Source: Arminella tubonensis (lineage in GTDB: Bacteria > Pseudomonadota > Alphaproteobacteria > Rhizobiales > Rhizobiaceae). From it: a DNA stretch of 64,000 nt. The stretch lies in NCBI RefSeq assembly GCF_003240585.1, contig NZ_PCDP01000059.1:186001-250000 (forward strand), written 5' to 3'. The notes below the pieces were generated by a model, which was not told the origin of the DNA, ran no database searches, and was given only the letters and a program-made list of their open reading frames with translations. Positions within the stretch are counted from its first letter, which is position 1. Each line of letters starts with the position of its first letter. Below, in pieces: positions 51,835 to 60,848 of the stretch. Position numbers and translations under genes: made by a program.

Positions 51835-52023
51835 TCAATCCTCGATCCGGCGGGCCTCTGACATCAGCATGATCGGGATGCCGTCTCGGATCGGGTAGGC
51901 AAGACGCGCCTTTTCGGAGATGAGCTCGTTCTTCTCGCGATCATAGCTAAGTCGGCCCTTGGTGAGCGGGCAGACCAAAAGGTCCAGAAGCTTTGTGTCC
52001 ACTTTGCTGACGGTTTCGTCCAT
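51835..52023 (-). CDS. Trm112/UPF0434-family small protein
   Basis: A 62-residue protein. The motif LLDLLVCPLTKGRLSYD at residues 11-27 is the Trm112/YcaR start, though only one of the four possible zinc cysteines is present, as in many alphaproteobacterial members. The C-terminal RDGIPIMLMSEARRI is the conserved end. In eukaryotes and archaea Trm112 activates methyltransferases; the bacterial role is unclear. It starts 10 bases after the LON-domain gene stop, so the two are co-transcribed. Confidence 0.85.
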   Translation of the reverse strand: MDETVSKVDTKLLDLLVCPLTKGRLSYDREKNELISEKARLAYPIRDGIPIMLMSEARRIED

Positions 52024-52033
52024 GGAGATCCGC

Positions 52034-52696
52034 CTACTGAAGGACCGAATCGGAATCGCCGAAGCTGCGGGCGAGGACGATCTCGGTAATGGCAATGAAC
52101 GTTTCCGCTCGGGTCTTCAAATCGGGGGCCTCGAGCAGCGCCTGCTTTTCGGCCGGCTCGAAAGGCGCCATCATTGATAGCGAATTGACCAGAGTCATGT
52201 TGCTCGCCCGCTCCACGCTCTCCCAGTCGGCCTCCAGCTTGTTGGCTTCGAGATAGGCCTTGAAGGCGGCAAGCAATGAGGCGCGATCGACGGCGTCCTC
52301 TTCGTCGCGTGATTTCAGATCAGCGATGAAGGGCGCGATACGGAAGCTGCGGTAGGGATGATGGCCCCCCACCTCATCGAGCAGACGGAAGCGGCAGATA
52401 CCCGTGAGCGAAACGATATAACGGCCGTCGCCGGTCTCTGCGAACGACGTGATCCGGCCGAGGCATCCCACCTGCGCCAGATGTGTCGTATCGGACTGTT
52501 CGCCTAAGGCAGGCTGCACCATCCCGATCAGCCGGTTGCTCGATATGGCGGCATCGAACATCGCGAGGTACCGCGGCTCGAAGATATTCAGCGGCAATTG
52601 ACCAGCCGGCAGCAGGAGGGCGCCCGAAAGCGGAAAGACGGCGACGGAATCCGGCAGATCGTTCGGCTTCAGATATCTCGCATTCCCGACTTGCAT
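52034..52696 (-). CDS. LON substrate-binding domain protein (stand-alone)
   Basis: A 220-residue protein equal to the N-terminal domain of Lon protease without ATPase or peptidase. It shows VAVFPLSGALLLPAGQLPLNIFEPRYLAMF at the start, GCLGRITSFAETGDGRYIVSLTGICRFRL in the barrel, and a helical C-terminal half. It is thought to bind unfolded clients or regulate proteolysis; the mechanism is unknown. It lies downstream of the YbbN-like gene on the same strand, a recurrent neighbourhood in rhizobia. Confidence 0.88.
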   Translation of the reverse strand: MQVGNARYLKPNDLPDSVAVFPLSGALLLPAGQLPLNIFEPRYLAMFDAAISSNRLIGMVQPALGEQSDTTHLAQVGCLGRITSFAETGDGRYIVSLTGICRFRLLDEVGGHHPYRSFRIAPFIADLKSRDEEDAVDRASLLAAFKAYLEANKLEADWESVERASNMTLVNSLSMMAPFEPAEKQALLEAPDLKTRAETFIAITEIVLARSFGDSDSVLQ

Positions 52697-52806
52697 GAAC
52701 GCAGTTCCCGCCTTTGTCGCATTGGCTGCGACAACTCTGTCATATTCATCGTCCCTGACGAAAATGTGGTGCCCACTGCCTAAAACGCAAGGTAGCGCGC
52801 AAAACT

Positions 52807-53775
52807 TTACGAGAACAGGATCGAGGACAATTTACGCCGAGCCGTCACCGTGGCCGGATCCTTGAAGCCCCACACATCGAAGAACTGCAGAAGCTGCCGG
52901 CGCGCGCCATCGTCGTCGAATGTGCGGTCCCGACGCATGACAGTCAAAAGATGCTCGGCAGCGTCGTCGCGCTTGCCCTGGACATTGAGAATCTTGGCAA
53001 GGCTGATGCGGGCTTCGTGATCGTCAGGGTTGATCGCCAGCGCACGCTCCAGCGCTGCCGGATCGCCCAGCTTGCGCGCTTCATCGATCTGGTCAAGCTT
53101 TTTCACTACGGCAAGTATGCCGGCATCCTGGGCAAGCGTATCCGGCAGGTCGGCCAGCGCTTCGCGGGCTCGATCGGTCTGCCCGGCGGCGATCATGCAT
53201 TCGGCCATGCCGGCCAGCGCCTTGGCATTCTCCGGATCGGCCTGCAGCACCGCGCCGAATAGCTCGGCCGCACCATTGATATCGTCGCTCGCAAGTAGCG
53301 CGGCCGCCTCTTCGAGGATCGACGCGATCTGCGCCGCGTCGTCGTCCTCGCCGCGGGCGGGACCTGCAAGGCGATCAATGAATTCACGGACCTGGCTTTC
53401 GGGAACCGCACCCATGAACCCGTCAGCTGGGCGGCCGTTGACGAAAGCGATAACCGCCGGGATCGACTGGATCCCAAGCTGCCCGGCGATGGAAGGATGG
53501 TCGTCGATGTTCATCTTGACCAGCTTGACCCTGCCGCCACCCTCGTTGACGACCTTCTCCAGTACGGGCGTCAGCTGCTTGCACGGACCGCACCACGGCG
53601 CCCAGAAATCGACGAGCACCGGCTGATGGCGGGATTCCTCGATAACGTCTCGCGGAAAGGTCGCAGTACTGGTGTCCTTGATGTAGGACGCGCTCTGAGG
53701 CGCCGCGCCGAGATTGACCGAGGCCGACATCTGGCCGCCTAGGGAGGCGTTGTATGGATTGTCTGAGCCGCTCAT
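52807..53775 (-). CDS. thioredoxin-fold co-chaperone YbbN/CnoX with TPR domain
   Basis: A 322-residue protein with a thioredoxin domain (about residues 35-140) and a TPR-like C-terminus (about 150-320). The redox site is intact, DFWAPWCGPCKQL (W-C-G-P-C), unlike E. coli YbbN whose site is changed. SIPAVIAFVNGRP holds the cis-proline. CnoX proteins bind oxidised clients and pass them to GroEL or DnaK. The N-terminal 30 residues are low complexity. It lies 111 bases upstream of the LON-domain gene. Confidence 0.9.
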   Translation of the reverse strand: MSGSDNPYNASLGGQMSASVNLGAAPQSASYIKDTSTATFPRDVIEESRHQPVLVDFWAPWCGPCKQLTPVLEKVVNEGGGRVKLVKMNIDDHPSIAGQLGIQSIPAVIAFVNGRPADGFMGAVPESQVREFIDRLAGPARGEDDDAAQIASILEEAAALLASDDINGAAELFGAVLQADPENAKALAGMAECMIAAGQTDRAREALADLPDTLAQDAGILAVVKKLDQIDEARKLGDPAALERALAINPDDHEARISLAKILNVQGKRDDAAEHLLTVMRRDRTFDDDGARRQLLQFFDVWGFKDPATVTARRKLSSILFS

Positions 53776-53831
53776 GAATGTCTCCCGCCTGCCCGGCGTT
53801 CCGGGCCATTATTGTAGCGTTAAATCGTATC

Positions 53832-54341
53832 TCAGGCCGTCACTTTCAAGATAAGCGGCGCATGGCCCGTGGCCTCCATGAACCGGACGAGATCGCGGCT
53901 GCCGATGGATGTCGTCGCGTCGTTCGACAACGGATGGCAATTGATGACGTCGTGCGCCATCAGATCGGCATCCAGCACGAAGGTCACGTTCTTCTCCGTA
54001 TCGTTGATGGCGCCGAATGCTGTCACCGAACCGGGGACCACCCCAAGATACTCCATCAGCTTTTCCGGTTTTCCGAACGAGACCTTGCTCGCTGCAGAGA
54101 TAACAGTGTGAACCGTCTTCAAGTCGACGGCCGCATTCTCCTCGACCGTCAGCAGGAAGAAATTGTCCTTCTTGTCCTTCACGAACAGGTTCTTGGTGTG
54201 CCCTCCCGGGATTTCGTCGCGCAGGGATACCGATTCGGCGACCGTGAACACCGGCGCATGGTCCTTGGTATTATGCTTGATCCCGAGTTCGTCGAGGAAA
54301 CGAAGAAGGTCGTCGCGGGTCTTGGGAGACAGTTCGGTCAT
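53832..54341 (-). CDS. ProXp/YbaK-family aminoacyl-tRNA deacylase
   Basis: A 169-residue prolyl-tRNA-synthetase-associated editing domain (PrdX/ProXp-ala group) that hydrolyses mischarged Ala-tRNA(Pro). Visible conserved parts are HAPVFTVAESVSL, GGHTKNLFVKDKKDNFFLLTV with the catalytic Lys, FGKPEKLMEYLGVVPGSVTAFGAIND, and the end NDATTSIGSRDLVRFMEATGH. The ATG at 54341 is preferred; the upstream frame to 54419 is weak. It is transcribed toward the YbbN-like gene. Confidence 0.88.
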   Translation of the reverse strand: MTELSPKTRDDLLRFLDELGIKHNTKDHAPVFTVAESVSLRDEIPGGHTKNLFVKDKKDNFFLLTVEENAAVDLKTVHTVISAASKVSFGKPEKLMEYLGVVPGSVTAFGAINDTEKNVTFVLDADLMAHDVINCHPLSNDATTSIGSRDLVRFMEATGHAPLILKVTA

Positions 54342-54606
54342 TGCATACTCGTGATAGCAGATGGGATAGAACGCTTCGATGACAGCGCCTCTGATACGTC
54401 CGGGCCTGGGATTTGGCAATCTTCGAGCGCCAGGACAGCCGGCATTTCAGGACTTTCTTTCGAAAATCCAAGCCGCTCGGAATTTTTTCTTGGGCGCCCT
54501 GTTATTTTCCCTGTTGCATTTGAAAAACAGTTAGGCCATATAGCGCCCGTCGCCGCAAGGTGGCCTCCACGGTCCAACAGACTACCCCCGGACCAATGTG
54601 GAATGA

Positions 54607-54681
54607 GCGGGTGTAGCTCAGGGGTAGAGCACAACCTTGCCAAGGTTGGGGTCGAGCGTTCGAATCGCTTCACCCGCTCCA
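54607..54681 (+). tRNA. tRNA-Gly (GCC)
   Basis: Full cloverleaf: acceptor GCGGGTG/CACCCGC, D arm GCTC/GAGC, anticodon stem CAACC/GGTTG with anticodon GCC at 54639-54641, T loop TTCGAAT, and an encoded CCA at 54679-54681. A T run follows at once. It reads GGC and GGT codons. The 265 bases upstream (54342-54606) hold no gene I can support. Confidence 0.97.
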
Positions 54682-54900
54682 ATTTTTCTCAAGACTAGTC
54701 GTGAAGACACAGTCGCGACCGTTCAGGCGGGTCAATATCGGCGGATTTCTCGGCCGCAAAGCCTTGGAAATGGCGACTTTGCCCCCGGATTCGGCACACG
54801 CCGCTTTATTAAGCAATCATCCATAATCGCGTGTCACCATCAATCATGTTTGATTTGCTGTTGCGGCTTTCGCATGCTGAAGCAAAAATGGGGGCGGTAA

Positions 54901-56244
54901 ATGGATGGATTTGCAATGCTTCAACGCAACAACGACACGGAAACCGATGATGCGCTGGTCGACAGGCTGCAGCGCTCCGCGTTTGACTATTTCCTGCGCT
55001 ACACCAATCCGGAAAATGGCCTGGTTGCCGACACCTCCATCAAGACGAGCCATTGCAGCATAGCGGCCGTCGGCTTTGCGCTTTCCAGCTACCCGGTCGG
55101 CGTCGAGCGCGGCTGGATCGAGCGGGCCGCCGCCGCCGAGATCGTGCTGACCACGCTTAATTTCTTCGCCGAGAGCCGCCAGGGCCAGGAGCGCCACGCT
55201 ACCGGCCATCGCGGCTTCTACTATCATTTCATCGACATGAAGCGCGGCCATCGCGCCTGGAACAGCGAACTCTCGCTGATCGACAGCGCCCTTCTCATCC
55301 TCGGCGTGCTGACGGCAGCGGCATATTTCACTGGCGAGGACGAAACAGAAACAAGCATCCGCGAACTCGCGACGATGCTTTACGAGCGCATGGACTGGCG
55401 CTGGGCACTGAACAGAGGGCAGACGCTGACGATGGGCTGGAAACCCGGTGGTGGCTTCCTGCGCTGGCGCTGGCAGGGCTACGACGAGGCGATCCTGCTT
55501 TATACGCTGGCTCTGGGATCGCCTACTCATCCGATCCCGGCGTCGAGCTACGACGCATTTGCCTCGACCTACACCTGGATGATGGTCAAGGAAAAGCCCT
55601 TCCTCTACGCCGGACCGCTGTTCATCCATCTGTTTTCTCACGCATGGATCGATTTCCGCGGAATTCGCGATCGCTTCATGGCCGAGAAGGAATCGGACTA
55701 CTTCACCAACACACAAATCGCCATCGGGGTGCAGCGGGACTACACCGAGCGCAACCCCGGCCACTTTGTCGGCTATAACCGCAATATATGGGGTTTGACG
55801 GCCTGCGACGGGCCCAACCCTTCCGGCGGCCGGCACAGCCGCAACACTCGTCCCAAGGTTCTGGGCTACGCCGCCCGCGGCGCTCCGTTCGGGCCGGATG
55901 ACGGCACGATCGCACCCTGGGCGCCGCTGGCCTGCCTGCCATTCGACCGTGAGGCGGCGCTTGAGGGCACAAAGGCCCTTCTCTCCACTTATCCGAACTT
56001 GCTGCTCGATGAGCGCTTCCCCGGCGGATTCAATCCGACAGTTGAAGGCAGGGGACCGGAAGGCTGGATCGACGACCGCTCGGTCGGCATCGACCAGGGC
56101 ATCCTAGTCATGATGATCGAAAACGATCGCACGGGGCTGATATGGAACCTGATGCGGCAGTCACAGATTCTTCGCAAGGGCCTTGAGCGCGCCGGCTTCA
56201 CCGGCGGCTGGCTTGGAGGAACTGCGTCGGACGCAATCGCATGA
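54901..56244 (+). CDS. glucoamylase-like (GH144-type) glycoside hydrolase family protein
   Basis: A 447-residue soluble (alpha/alpha) barrel protein of the Pfam Glycoamylase family. Motifs include FDYFLRYTNPENGLVADTS near residue 28, GHRGFYYHFID, NSELSLIDSALLI, MGWKPGGGFLRWRWQGYDEA and VGYNRNIWGLTACDGPN. The same domain forms the processing part of cyclic beta-1,2-glucan synthase in rhizobia, and GH144 relatives are beta-1,2-glucanases, so activity on cyclic or linear beta-1,2-glucan is a reasonable guess. No signal peptide is visible. GGGGGCGG precedes the ATG. Confidence 0.85.
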   Translation: MDGFAMLQRNNDTETDDALVDRLQRSAFDYFLRYTNPENGLVADTSIKTSHCSIAAVGFALSSYPVGVERGWIERAAAAEIVLTTLNFFAESRQGQERHATGHRGFYYHFIDMKRGHRAWNSELSLIDSALLILGVLTAAAYFTGEDETETSIRELATMLYERMDWRWALNRGQTLTMGWKPGGGFLRWRWQGYDEAILLYTLALGSPTHPIPASSYDAFASTYTWMMVKEKPFLYAGPLFIHLFSHAWIDFRGIRDRFMAEKESDYFTNTQIAIGVQRDYTERNPGHFVGYNRNIWGLTACDGPNPSGGRHSRNTRPKVLGYAARGAPFGPDDGTIAPWAPLACLPFDREAALEGTKALLSTYPNLLLDERFPGGFNPTVEGRGPEGWIDDRSVGIDQGILVMMIENDRTGLIWNLMRQSQILRKGLERAGFTGGWLGGTASDAIA

Positions 56245-56322
56245 TCGGGTAGCAGCACCCTCTATAGGGGTGGAACAGTTTTGGCGCCGCGAAGCTATGG
56301 CAGCGAACCCCGGCAAAAGATC

Positions 56323-56358
56323 AAAGGAGCGAGGACCGTGTTAGGCCGCCGCTCCTTT
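56323..56358. terminator. hairpin between convergent genes
   Basis: A 9-bp pair AAAGGAGCG (56323-56331) with CGCTCCTTT (56350-56358) and a GC-rich loop, T-rich on both sides. It lies between the stops of the glucoamylase-like gene and amaB and could stop transcription from both directions. Confidence 0.65.
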
Positions 56359-56375
56359 TGCTTTAAACCCGCAAG

Positions 56376-57908
56376 TCATTCGACGTCGAATTTGACGCCC
56401 TGTGCCAGCGGCAGTGTCTTGCCGTAGTTGATGGTATTGGTCGAGCGGCGCATATAGGCCTTCCAGGCGTCCGAGCCCGATTCGCGGCCGCCGCCCGTTT
56501 CCTTCTCGCCACCGAAGGCCCCGCCGATTTCCGCACCCGACGGGCCGATATTGATATTCGCGATGCCGCAATCCGAACCGCGGGCCGAAACGAAAGTCTC
56601 CGCCTCGCGGATGTCATTGGTGAAGATCGACGACGACAGGCCCTGCGGCACGGCATTGTGCAGCGCCAGCACCACGTCGAAATCGCTGTATTTGATGACG
56701 TAAAGGATAGGAGCAAAGGTTTCCTCGACGACGGGCCCGGTCTGCGACGGCATTTCGACCAGCGCCGGACGGACGTAGTAGGCGTCTGCGGAGCCGTCGG
56801 TTTCGACGCGATCGCCGCCGGTGACCTTCCCGCCTTCGGCCCTTGCCGCGGAAAGCGCGCTCTGCATCTTGTCAAAGGCCGGCTTGTCGATCAGCGGGCC
56901 GACGAGCGTGCCGGCCTCCAGCGGATTGCCGATCATCACCGAGCCGTAGGCCTTCTGAAGGCGCGGCACGAGCTGGTCGTAGACGCTGTCATGCACGAAG
57001 AGACGGCGGAGCGACGTGCAGCGCTGGCCGGCCGTACCCATTGCCGAAAACGCCACGCCGCGCAGCGTCAGGTCGAGATCGGCCGAGGGGCAGACGATCG
57101 CCGCATTGTTGCCGCCGAGTTCGAGGACGGCACGGGCAAATCGATTGGCCAGCCGCGGGCCGACGGCGCGCCCCATGGCCGTGGAGCCAGTCGCCGAGAC
57201 CAGCGGAATCTTTGGATGGTCGACAAGCACCTCGCCGACATCGCGGCCGCCGATGAGCAGCGTCGACAGATTGGCAGGCGCCGTGCCACCCTCGGCGATG
57301 TAGCGCTTCAGCGCCTTCTCGAACAGCGCCTGGACGGCGAGCGCCGTCAGCGGCGTCTTCTCCGATGGCTTCCACACCGTCGAATTGCCGCAGACCATGG
57401 CAAGCGCCGCATTCCACGACCAGACCGCAACAGGGAAATTGAAGGCCGAGATAATGCCGATTGCGCCGAGCGGATGCCAGCTCTCCATCATTCGATGCTC
57501 GGAACGCTCTGTCGCAATCGTCAGCCCATAGAGCTGACGCGACAGGCCGACCGCGAAATCGCAGATGTCGATCATTTCCTGGACTTCGCCGAGACCCTCC
57601 GATGTGATCTTGCCGACTTCGATCGAGACCAGCCGGCCGAGCGCCGCCTTGCCCGCACGCAGTTCCTCGCCGAGAAGACGGATCAATTCGCCGCGCTTCG
57701 GCGCCGGCACGGCTCGCCACTCGAGAAACGCTTCATGCGCACGATCTATCGCCGCCTTGGCCTCAGCGGCCGAATGCTCCTTGAGGCGGCCGATCTCTGC
57801 CCCGGTCACCGGCGAGGTGACTGACAACGTGCCACCCTGATAGCGCTCGGCGGCAACGCCGAGTTCCGTCAGGACTTTGCTGGTTTCTTGAGCAAGATCG
57901 AAGGTCAT
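56376..57908 (-). CDS. amaB: L-piperidine-6-carboxylate / aminoadipate semialdehyde dehydrogenase (ALDH7)
   Basis: A 510-residue aldehyde dehydrogenase that oxidises alpha-aminoadipic semialdehyde to aminoadipate in lysine catabolism. It is strikingly similar to human antiquitin (ALDH7A1): FNFPVAVWSWNAALAMVCGN, the general-base VLELGGNNAAIV, the nucleophile GTAGQRCTSLRRLF, and EIGGAFGGEKETGGGRESGS near the end. The ATG at 57908 is preferred over a 38-residue longer frame. It follows an amaA-like oxidase gene by 46 bases on the same strand. Confidence 0.93.
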   Translation of the reverse strand: MTFDLAQETSKVLTELGVAAERYQGGTLSVTSPVTGAEIGRLKEHSAAEAKAAIDRAHEAFLEWRAVPAPKRGELIRLLGEELRAGKAALGRLVSIEVGKITSEGLGEVQEMIDICDFAVGLSRQLYGLTIATERSEHRMMESWHPLGAIGIISAFNFPVAVWSWNAALAMVCGNSTVWKPSEKTPLTALAVQALFEKALKRYIAEGGTAPANLSTLLIGGRDVGEVLVDHPKIPLVSATGSTAMGRAVGPRLANRFARAVLELGGNNAAIVCPSADLDLTLRGVAFSAMGTAGQRCTSLRRLFVHDSVYDQLVPRLQKAYGSVMIGNPLEAGTLVGPLIDKPAFDKMQSALSAARAEGGKVTGGDRVETDGSADAYYVRPALVEMPSQTGPVVEETFAPILYVIKYSDFDVVLALHNAVPQGLSSSIFTNDIREAETFVSARGSDCGIANINIGPSGAEIGGAFGGEKETGGGRESGSDAWKAYMRRSTNTINYGKTLPLAQGVKFDVE

Positions 57909-57954
57909 GTCGGCTATCCAATATCTGTTGTTCTGGTCGATGAAAACGTCCGCC

Positions 57955-59238
57955 TCAGAAGCGGGCATCAGTGAAATGGGCGAGCTGGGCGCCGGCTTCG
58001 TACCACATTTCCTTGACGGCACGAAAGCTGGCGTCGCGCGGGTCGGTCAGCGGCAACGGCAAATCCTCCTCGGCGACCCGCCCGAGGATGTGTGCGGCCA
58101 GTGCCTTTCCGAATACGGTACCGGGTGCAATGCCGCGTCCGTTATAGCCTGAAAATCCGACGACATTCTGCGCAAACCGGTGAAAGCGCGGCAACGCATT
58201 GTCGGTCATGCCGATCTGGCCGTACCATTCGCATTCGAACTCGACATCGCCTATCTGCGGGAACAGCCTGCTCAGCGAACGCTTGGCCCAGCCTTTGTGA
58301 ACGGCACCCCCGGTGTTGCGCAAGGCGCCGACACTGCCGAAGACGAGGCGGCCGGCCCGGTCCATGCGGAAGGACGACAGGATCTCCTTGGTATCCCACA
58401 CGCCCTCACGACCGGGCAGGATCGAACGACAAAGATTGTCTCCGAGCGGCACGGTCGCAAGATTGAAATAGGGGAGATGCACCTGCTCGCGACGAACCTG
58501 CTCCCAGGGACCGGTGCTGTAGGCATCCGTCGAGACGATGATCCAGTCTGCCGAAACGCTGCCCGTAACGGTTTTGACCACCCATCGGCCGCCGTCCCGT
58601 TCGGTCGACGTTACCCGGCTACCGGTAAAGAGACTTGCGCCCGCTTTGATCGCGGCCTCGGCCAAGCCGCGTGCATAGGCAAGCGGCTGCAAGGTGCCGG
58701 CGCGCATGTCGAGCAGCGATCCCGCATAGGCCGCGCTGCCGACGCGACGTGCGGTCTCGGCTGCGTCCAATACCGCCACGGGAGCACCTCGGCTGCCCCA
58801 CTGCCGGGCCCGCTCCTCGATTTCCTTCAATCCTTCGGAACCGACGGCGCAATGCAACGTCCCGTTCCTCTCCAGCTCGCAGCCAATGTCATGCTTTTCG
58901 ATCAGCGCCATGACCAGTTGCGGCGCATTGCCAAGCATATCGAGCAGGCGCTCTCCGTAGACAGGCCCGAGCACGCCAGGCACGTCATCGGGCATCACCC
59001 ACATACCGGCATTGATCAACCCGACATTCCGCCCCGCCCCGCCAAAACCGATCTCGTTGGCTTCGAGCAGGACGACCCTCGCTCCCTCTTCGGCCAGATG
59101 AAGCGCCGAGGAAAGGCCGGTATACCCACCGCCGACCACGACCACATCAGCGGCCAGATCGCCACTCATCGGCATCGTCTTTGGTGGTTGCGGAGCAGTT
59201 TTTTCCCATAGTCCATGGGAGCGCGGATTGTTGAGCAT
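57955..59238 (-). CDS. FAD-dependent oxidoreductase, probable L-pipecolate oxidase (AmaA-like)
   Basis: A 427-residue flavoprotein of the DAO/GlpO family. The dinucleotide fold is near residue 32 (VVVVGGGYTGLSSALHL), followed by FGGAGRNVGLINAG, the flavin-contact region seen in amine oxidases, and VVGFSGYNGRGIAPGT near the end. Family enzymes oxidise secondary or primary amino acids. Its tight pairing with an ALDH7 gene suggests the pipecolate step before piperidine-6-carboxylate, as in Pseudomonas AmaA-AmaB. Start ATG 59238; longer frames run into the LysR gene. Confidence 0.88.
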   Translation of the reverse strand: MLNNPRSHGLWEKTAPQPPKTMPMSGDLAADVVVVGGGYTGLSSALHLAEEGARVVLLEANEIGFGGAGRNVGLINAGMWVMPDDVPGVLGPVYGERLLDMLGNAPQLVMALIEKHDIGCELERNGTLHCAVGSEGLKEIEERARQWGSRGAPVAVLDAAETARRVGSAAYAGSLLDMRAGTLQPLAYARGLAEAAIKAGASLFTGSRVTSTERDGGRWVVKTVTGSVSADWIIVSTDAYSTGPWEQVRREQVHLPYFNLATVPLGDNLCRSILPGREGVWDTKEILSSFRMDRAGRLVFGSVGALRNTGGAVHKGWAKRSLSRLFPQIGDVEFECEWYGQIGMTDNALPRFHRFAQNVVGFSGYNGRGIAPGTVFGKALAAHILGRVAEEDLPLPLTDPRDASFRAVKEMWYEAGAQLAHFTDARF

Positions 59239-59401
59239 CGTTTCTGCTGCCTTGCTCCACAAGGAGCAACAATGAGATCGAGACCGATCGCGCGATTGCG
59301 AAGGGGTCATTCCAGGAATGCACAGGATAATAGCTTTACAGCCGCCCTGACAGCCGAAATAACAATATAAACTCACAAGCTCATTCTGATAGGGAATGAC
59401 C

Positions 59402-60298
59402 ATGCTGCCCGCACGCCGCTTCCTGCCATCGATTTCGTTGCTCGCCGCCTTCGAGGCGACGGCGCGCACAGGCAGCGTTACGGTGGCGGCCAGGGAACTG
59501 CATCTGACACAGAGCGCCGTCAGTCGCCAGGTCCGCGCGCTGGAAGAGCAACTCGGCGTCGATCTCTTCATTCGCGAGCGTCAGACCATGCGCCTGACGC
59601 TTGCGGGAGACAGCTATGCCCGCGAAATCCGCGAAGCGCTCCGGCGCATCTCCAGCGCATCGCTGAACCTGCGTGCCAACCCGCATGGCGGCACGCTCAA
59701 TCTCGCCATCCTGCCGACCTTCGGCGCCCGCTGGCTGGTACCGCGACTACCGAAGTTTCTGAGCGACAATCAGGGCGTCACCATCAACCTGGTGACGCGG
59801 CTCTCGCCCTTCGATTTCCGGCTCGATTCCATCGACGCGGCAATCCACTTCGGCGCTCCGCATTGGCCGGGCGCAGAGCTGACCTCACTGATGGCAGAAC
59901 GCACGCTGCCCGCCTGCAGCGCTGCCTTCCGAAATAGCCACCAGCTTGAAGACGCCGCCGATCTTCTCGATGTGCCCCTGCTGCACATCACCACCCGCCC
60001 GGATGCCTGGGAAGCCTGGTTCACGGCCAATGGCGTTCCATTTCAGAGCGTCCACGGCATGCTCTTCGACCAGTTCGCGACCGCCGCGCAGGCAGCGATT
60101 GCGGGGCTGGGGGTTGCGCTGTTGCCGACCTTCGTCATCCAGGACGAGCTTTCACGCGGTGATCTTGTTGCGGCCGTCGAGCACGAAATCGAGAGTGCCG
60201 AGCACTACTATCTCGCCTGCCCGATCGAGCGTGCAGACTATCCGCCGCTGGTCGCATTTCGAAGCTGGATTGTGGAGGAGGCAGCAAGCCAGGTCTGA
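59402..60298 (+). CDS. LysR-family transcriptional regulator
   Basis: A 298-residue regulator. The N-terminal helix-turn-helix is typical (SVTVAARELHLTQSAVSRQ near residues 25-43, then LEEQLGVDLFIRE); the ligand-binding domain starts near 90 (GTLNLAILPTFGARWLVPRL), the GcvA/TrpI-like subgroup. I chose ATG 59402 because AGGGA lies 7 bases upstream; an ATG at 59396 has the site too close. It is divergent from the amaA-like gene with 163 bases between the starts, so it probably controls amaA-amaB. Confidence 0.9.
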   Translation: MLPARRFLPSISLLAAFEATARTGSVTVAARELHLTQSAVSRQVRALEEQLGVDLFIRERQTMRLTLAGDSYAREIREALRRISSASLNLRANPHGGTLNLAILPTFGARWLVPRLPKFLSDNQGVTINLVTRLSPFDFRLDSIDAAIHFGAPHWPGAELTSLMAERTLPACSAAFRNSHQLEDAADLLDVPLLHITTRPDAWEAWFTANGVPFQSVHGMLFDQFATAAQAAIAGLGVALLPTFVIQDELSRGDLVAAVEHEIESAEHYYLACPIERADYPPLVAFRSWIVEEAASQV

Positions 60299-60402
60299 TC
60301 ATTGCTGACGAATGACTTGCATGAGCGACCGGCTTTCGACCATTATGATAGAAACGGCCGCCTGAAGAGATGGCCGAGCCATTGCCATTCCAGGATAATC
60401 CC

Positions 60403-60639
60403 ATGCATCCCATTTTCGTTCAGCTCCAGTGCGCGCCCGGCAAGACCTACGAGGTCGCCGACGCCGTCTACCAGACGGAGCTGGTATCGGAGCTTTATTC
60501 CACCAGCGGCGAATACGACCTGATGCTGAAGGTCTACATCCAGGAAGGCCAGGATATCGGCAAGTTCATAAACGACAATATTGCCAACATACCGGGTATC
60601 GTCCGCTCCCTGACGACGCTGACTTTCAAGGCCTTCTGA
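60403..60639 (+). CDS. stand-alone Lrp/AsnC effector (RAM) domain protein
   Basis: A 78-residue protein equal to the C-terminal RAM domain of Lrp/AsnC regulators (VQLQCAPGKTYEVADAVYQ, then ELYSTSGEYDLMLKVYI and IPGIVRSLTTLTF) without a DNA-binding domain. AGGA sits 7 bases before the ATG. Such proteins bind amino acids and can mix with full-length Lrp proteins. Its place after the lysine catabolism regulator may reflect amino-acid sensing, but this is only suggestive. Confidence 0.88.
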   Translation: MHPIFVQLQCAPGKTYEVADAVYQTELVSELYSTSGEYDLMLKVYIQEGQDIGKFINDNIANIPGIVRSLTTLTFKAF

Positions 60640-60848
60640 ACCCGTTGTTCCACTTGCCGGCACGCGTGATTGGCTTGCCGAGCGGACATCGGCGTTAACC
60701 GTGCTGCCCGAAGCCGGACGCCTTGGCGCGCGAAACTAAGGATTTCTTAACCACCTCAGTGATCTCCTGATCCCGATGCAGGCCCGGCCGTACCAGAGCG
60801 AGGTCCGGCGCCGCATCGAGACGTGGCTGGCGGCATGAAGGTGGACCG

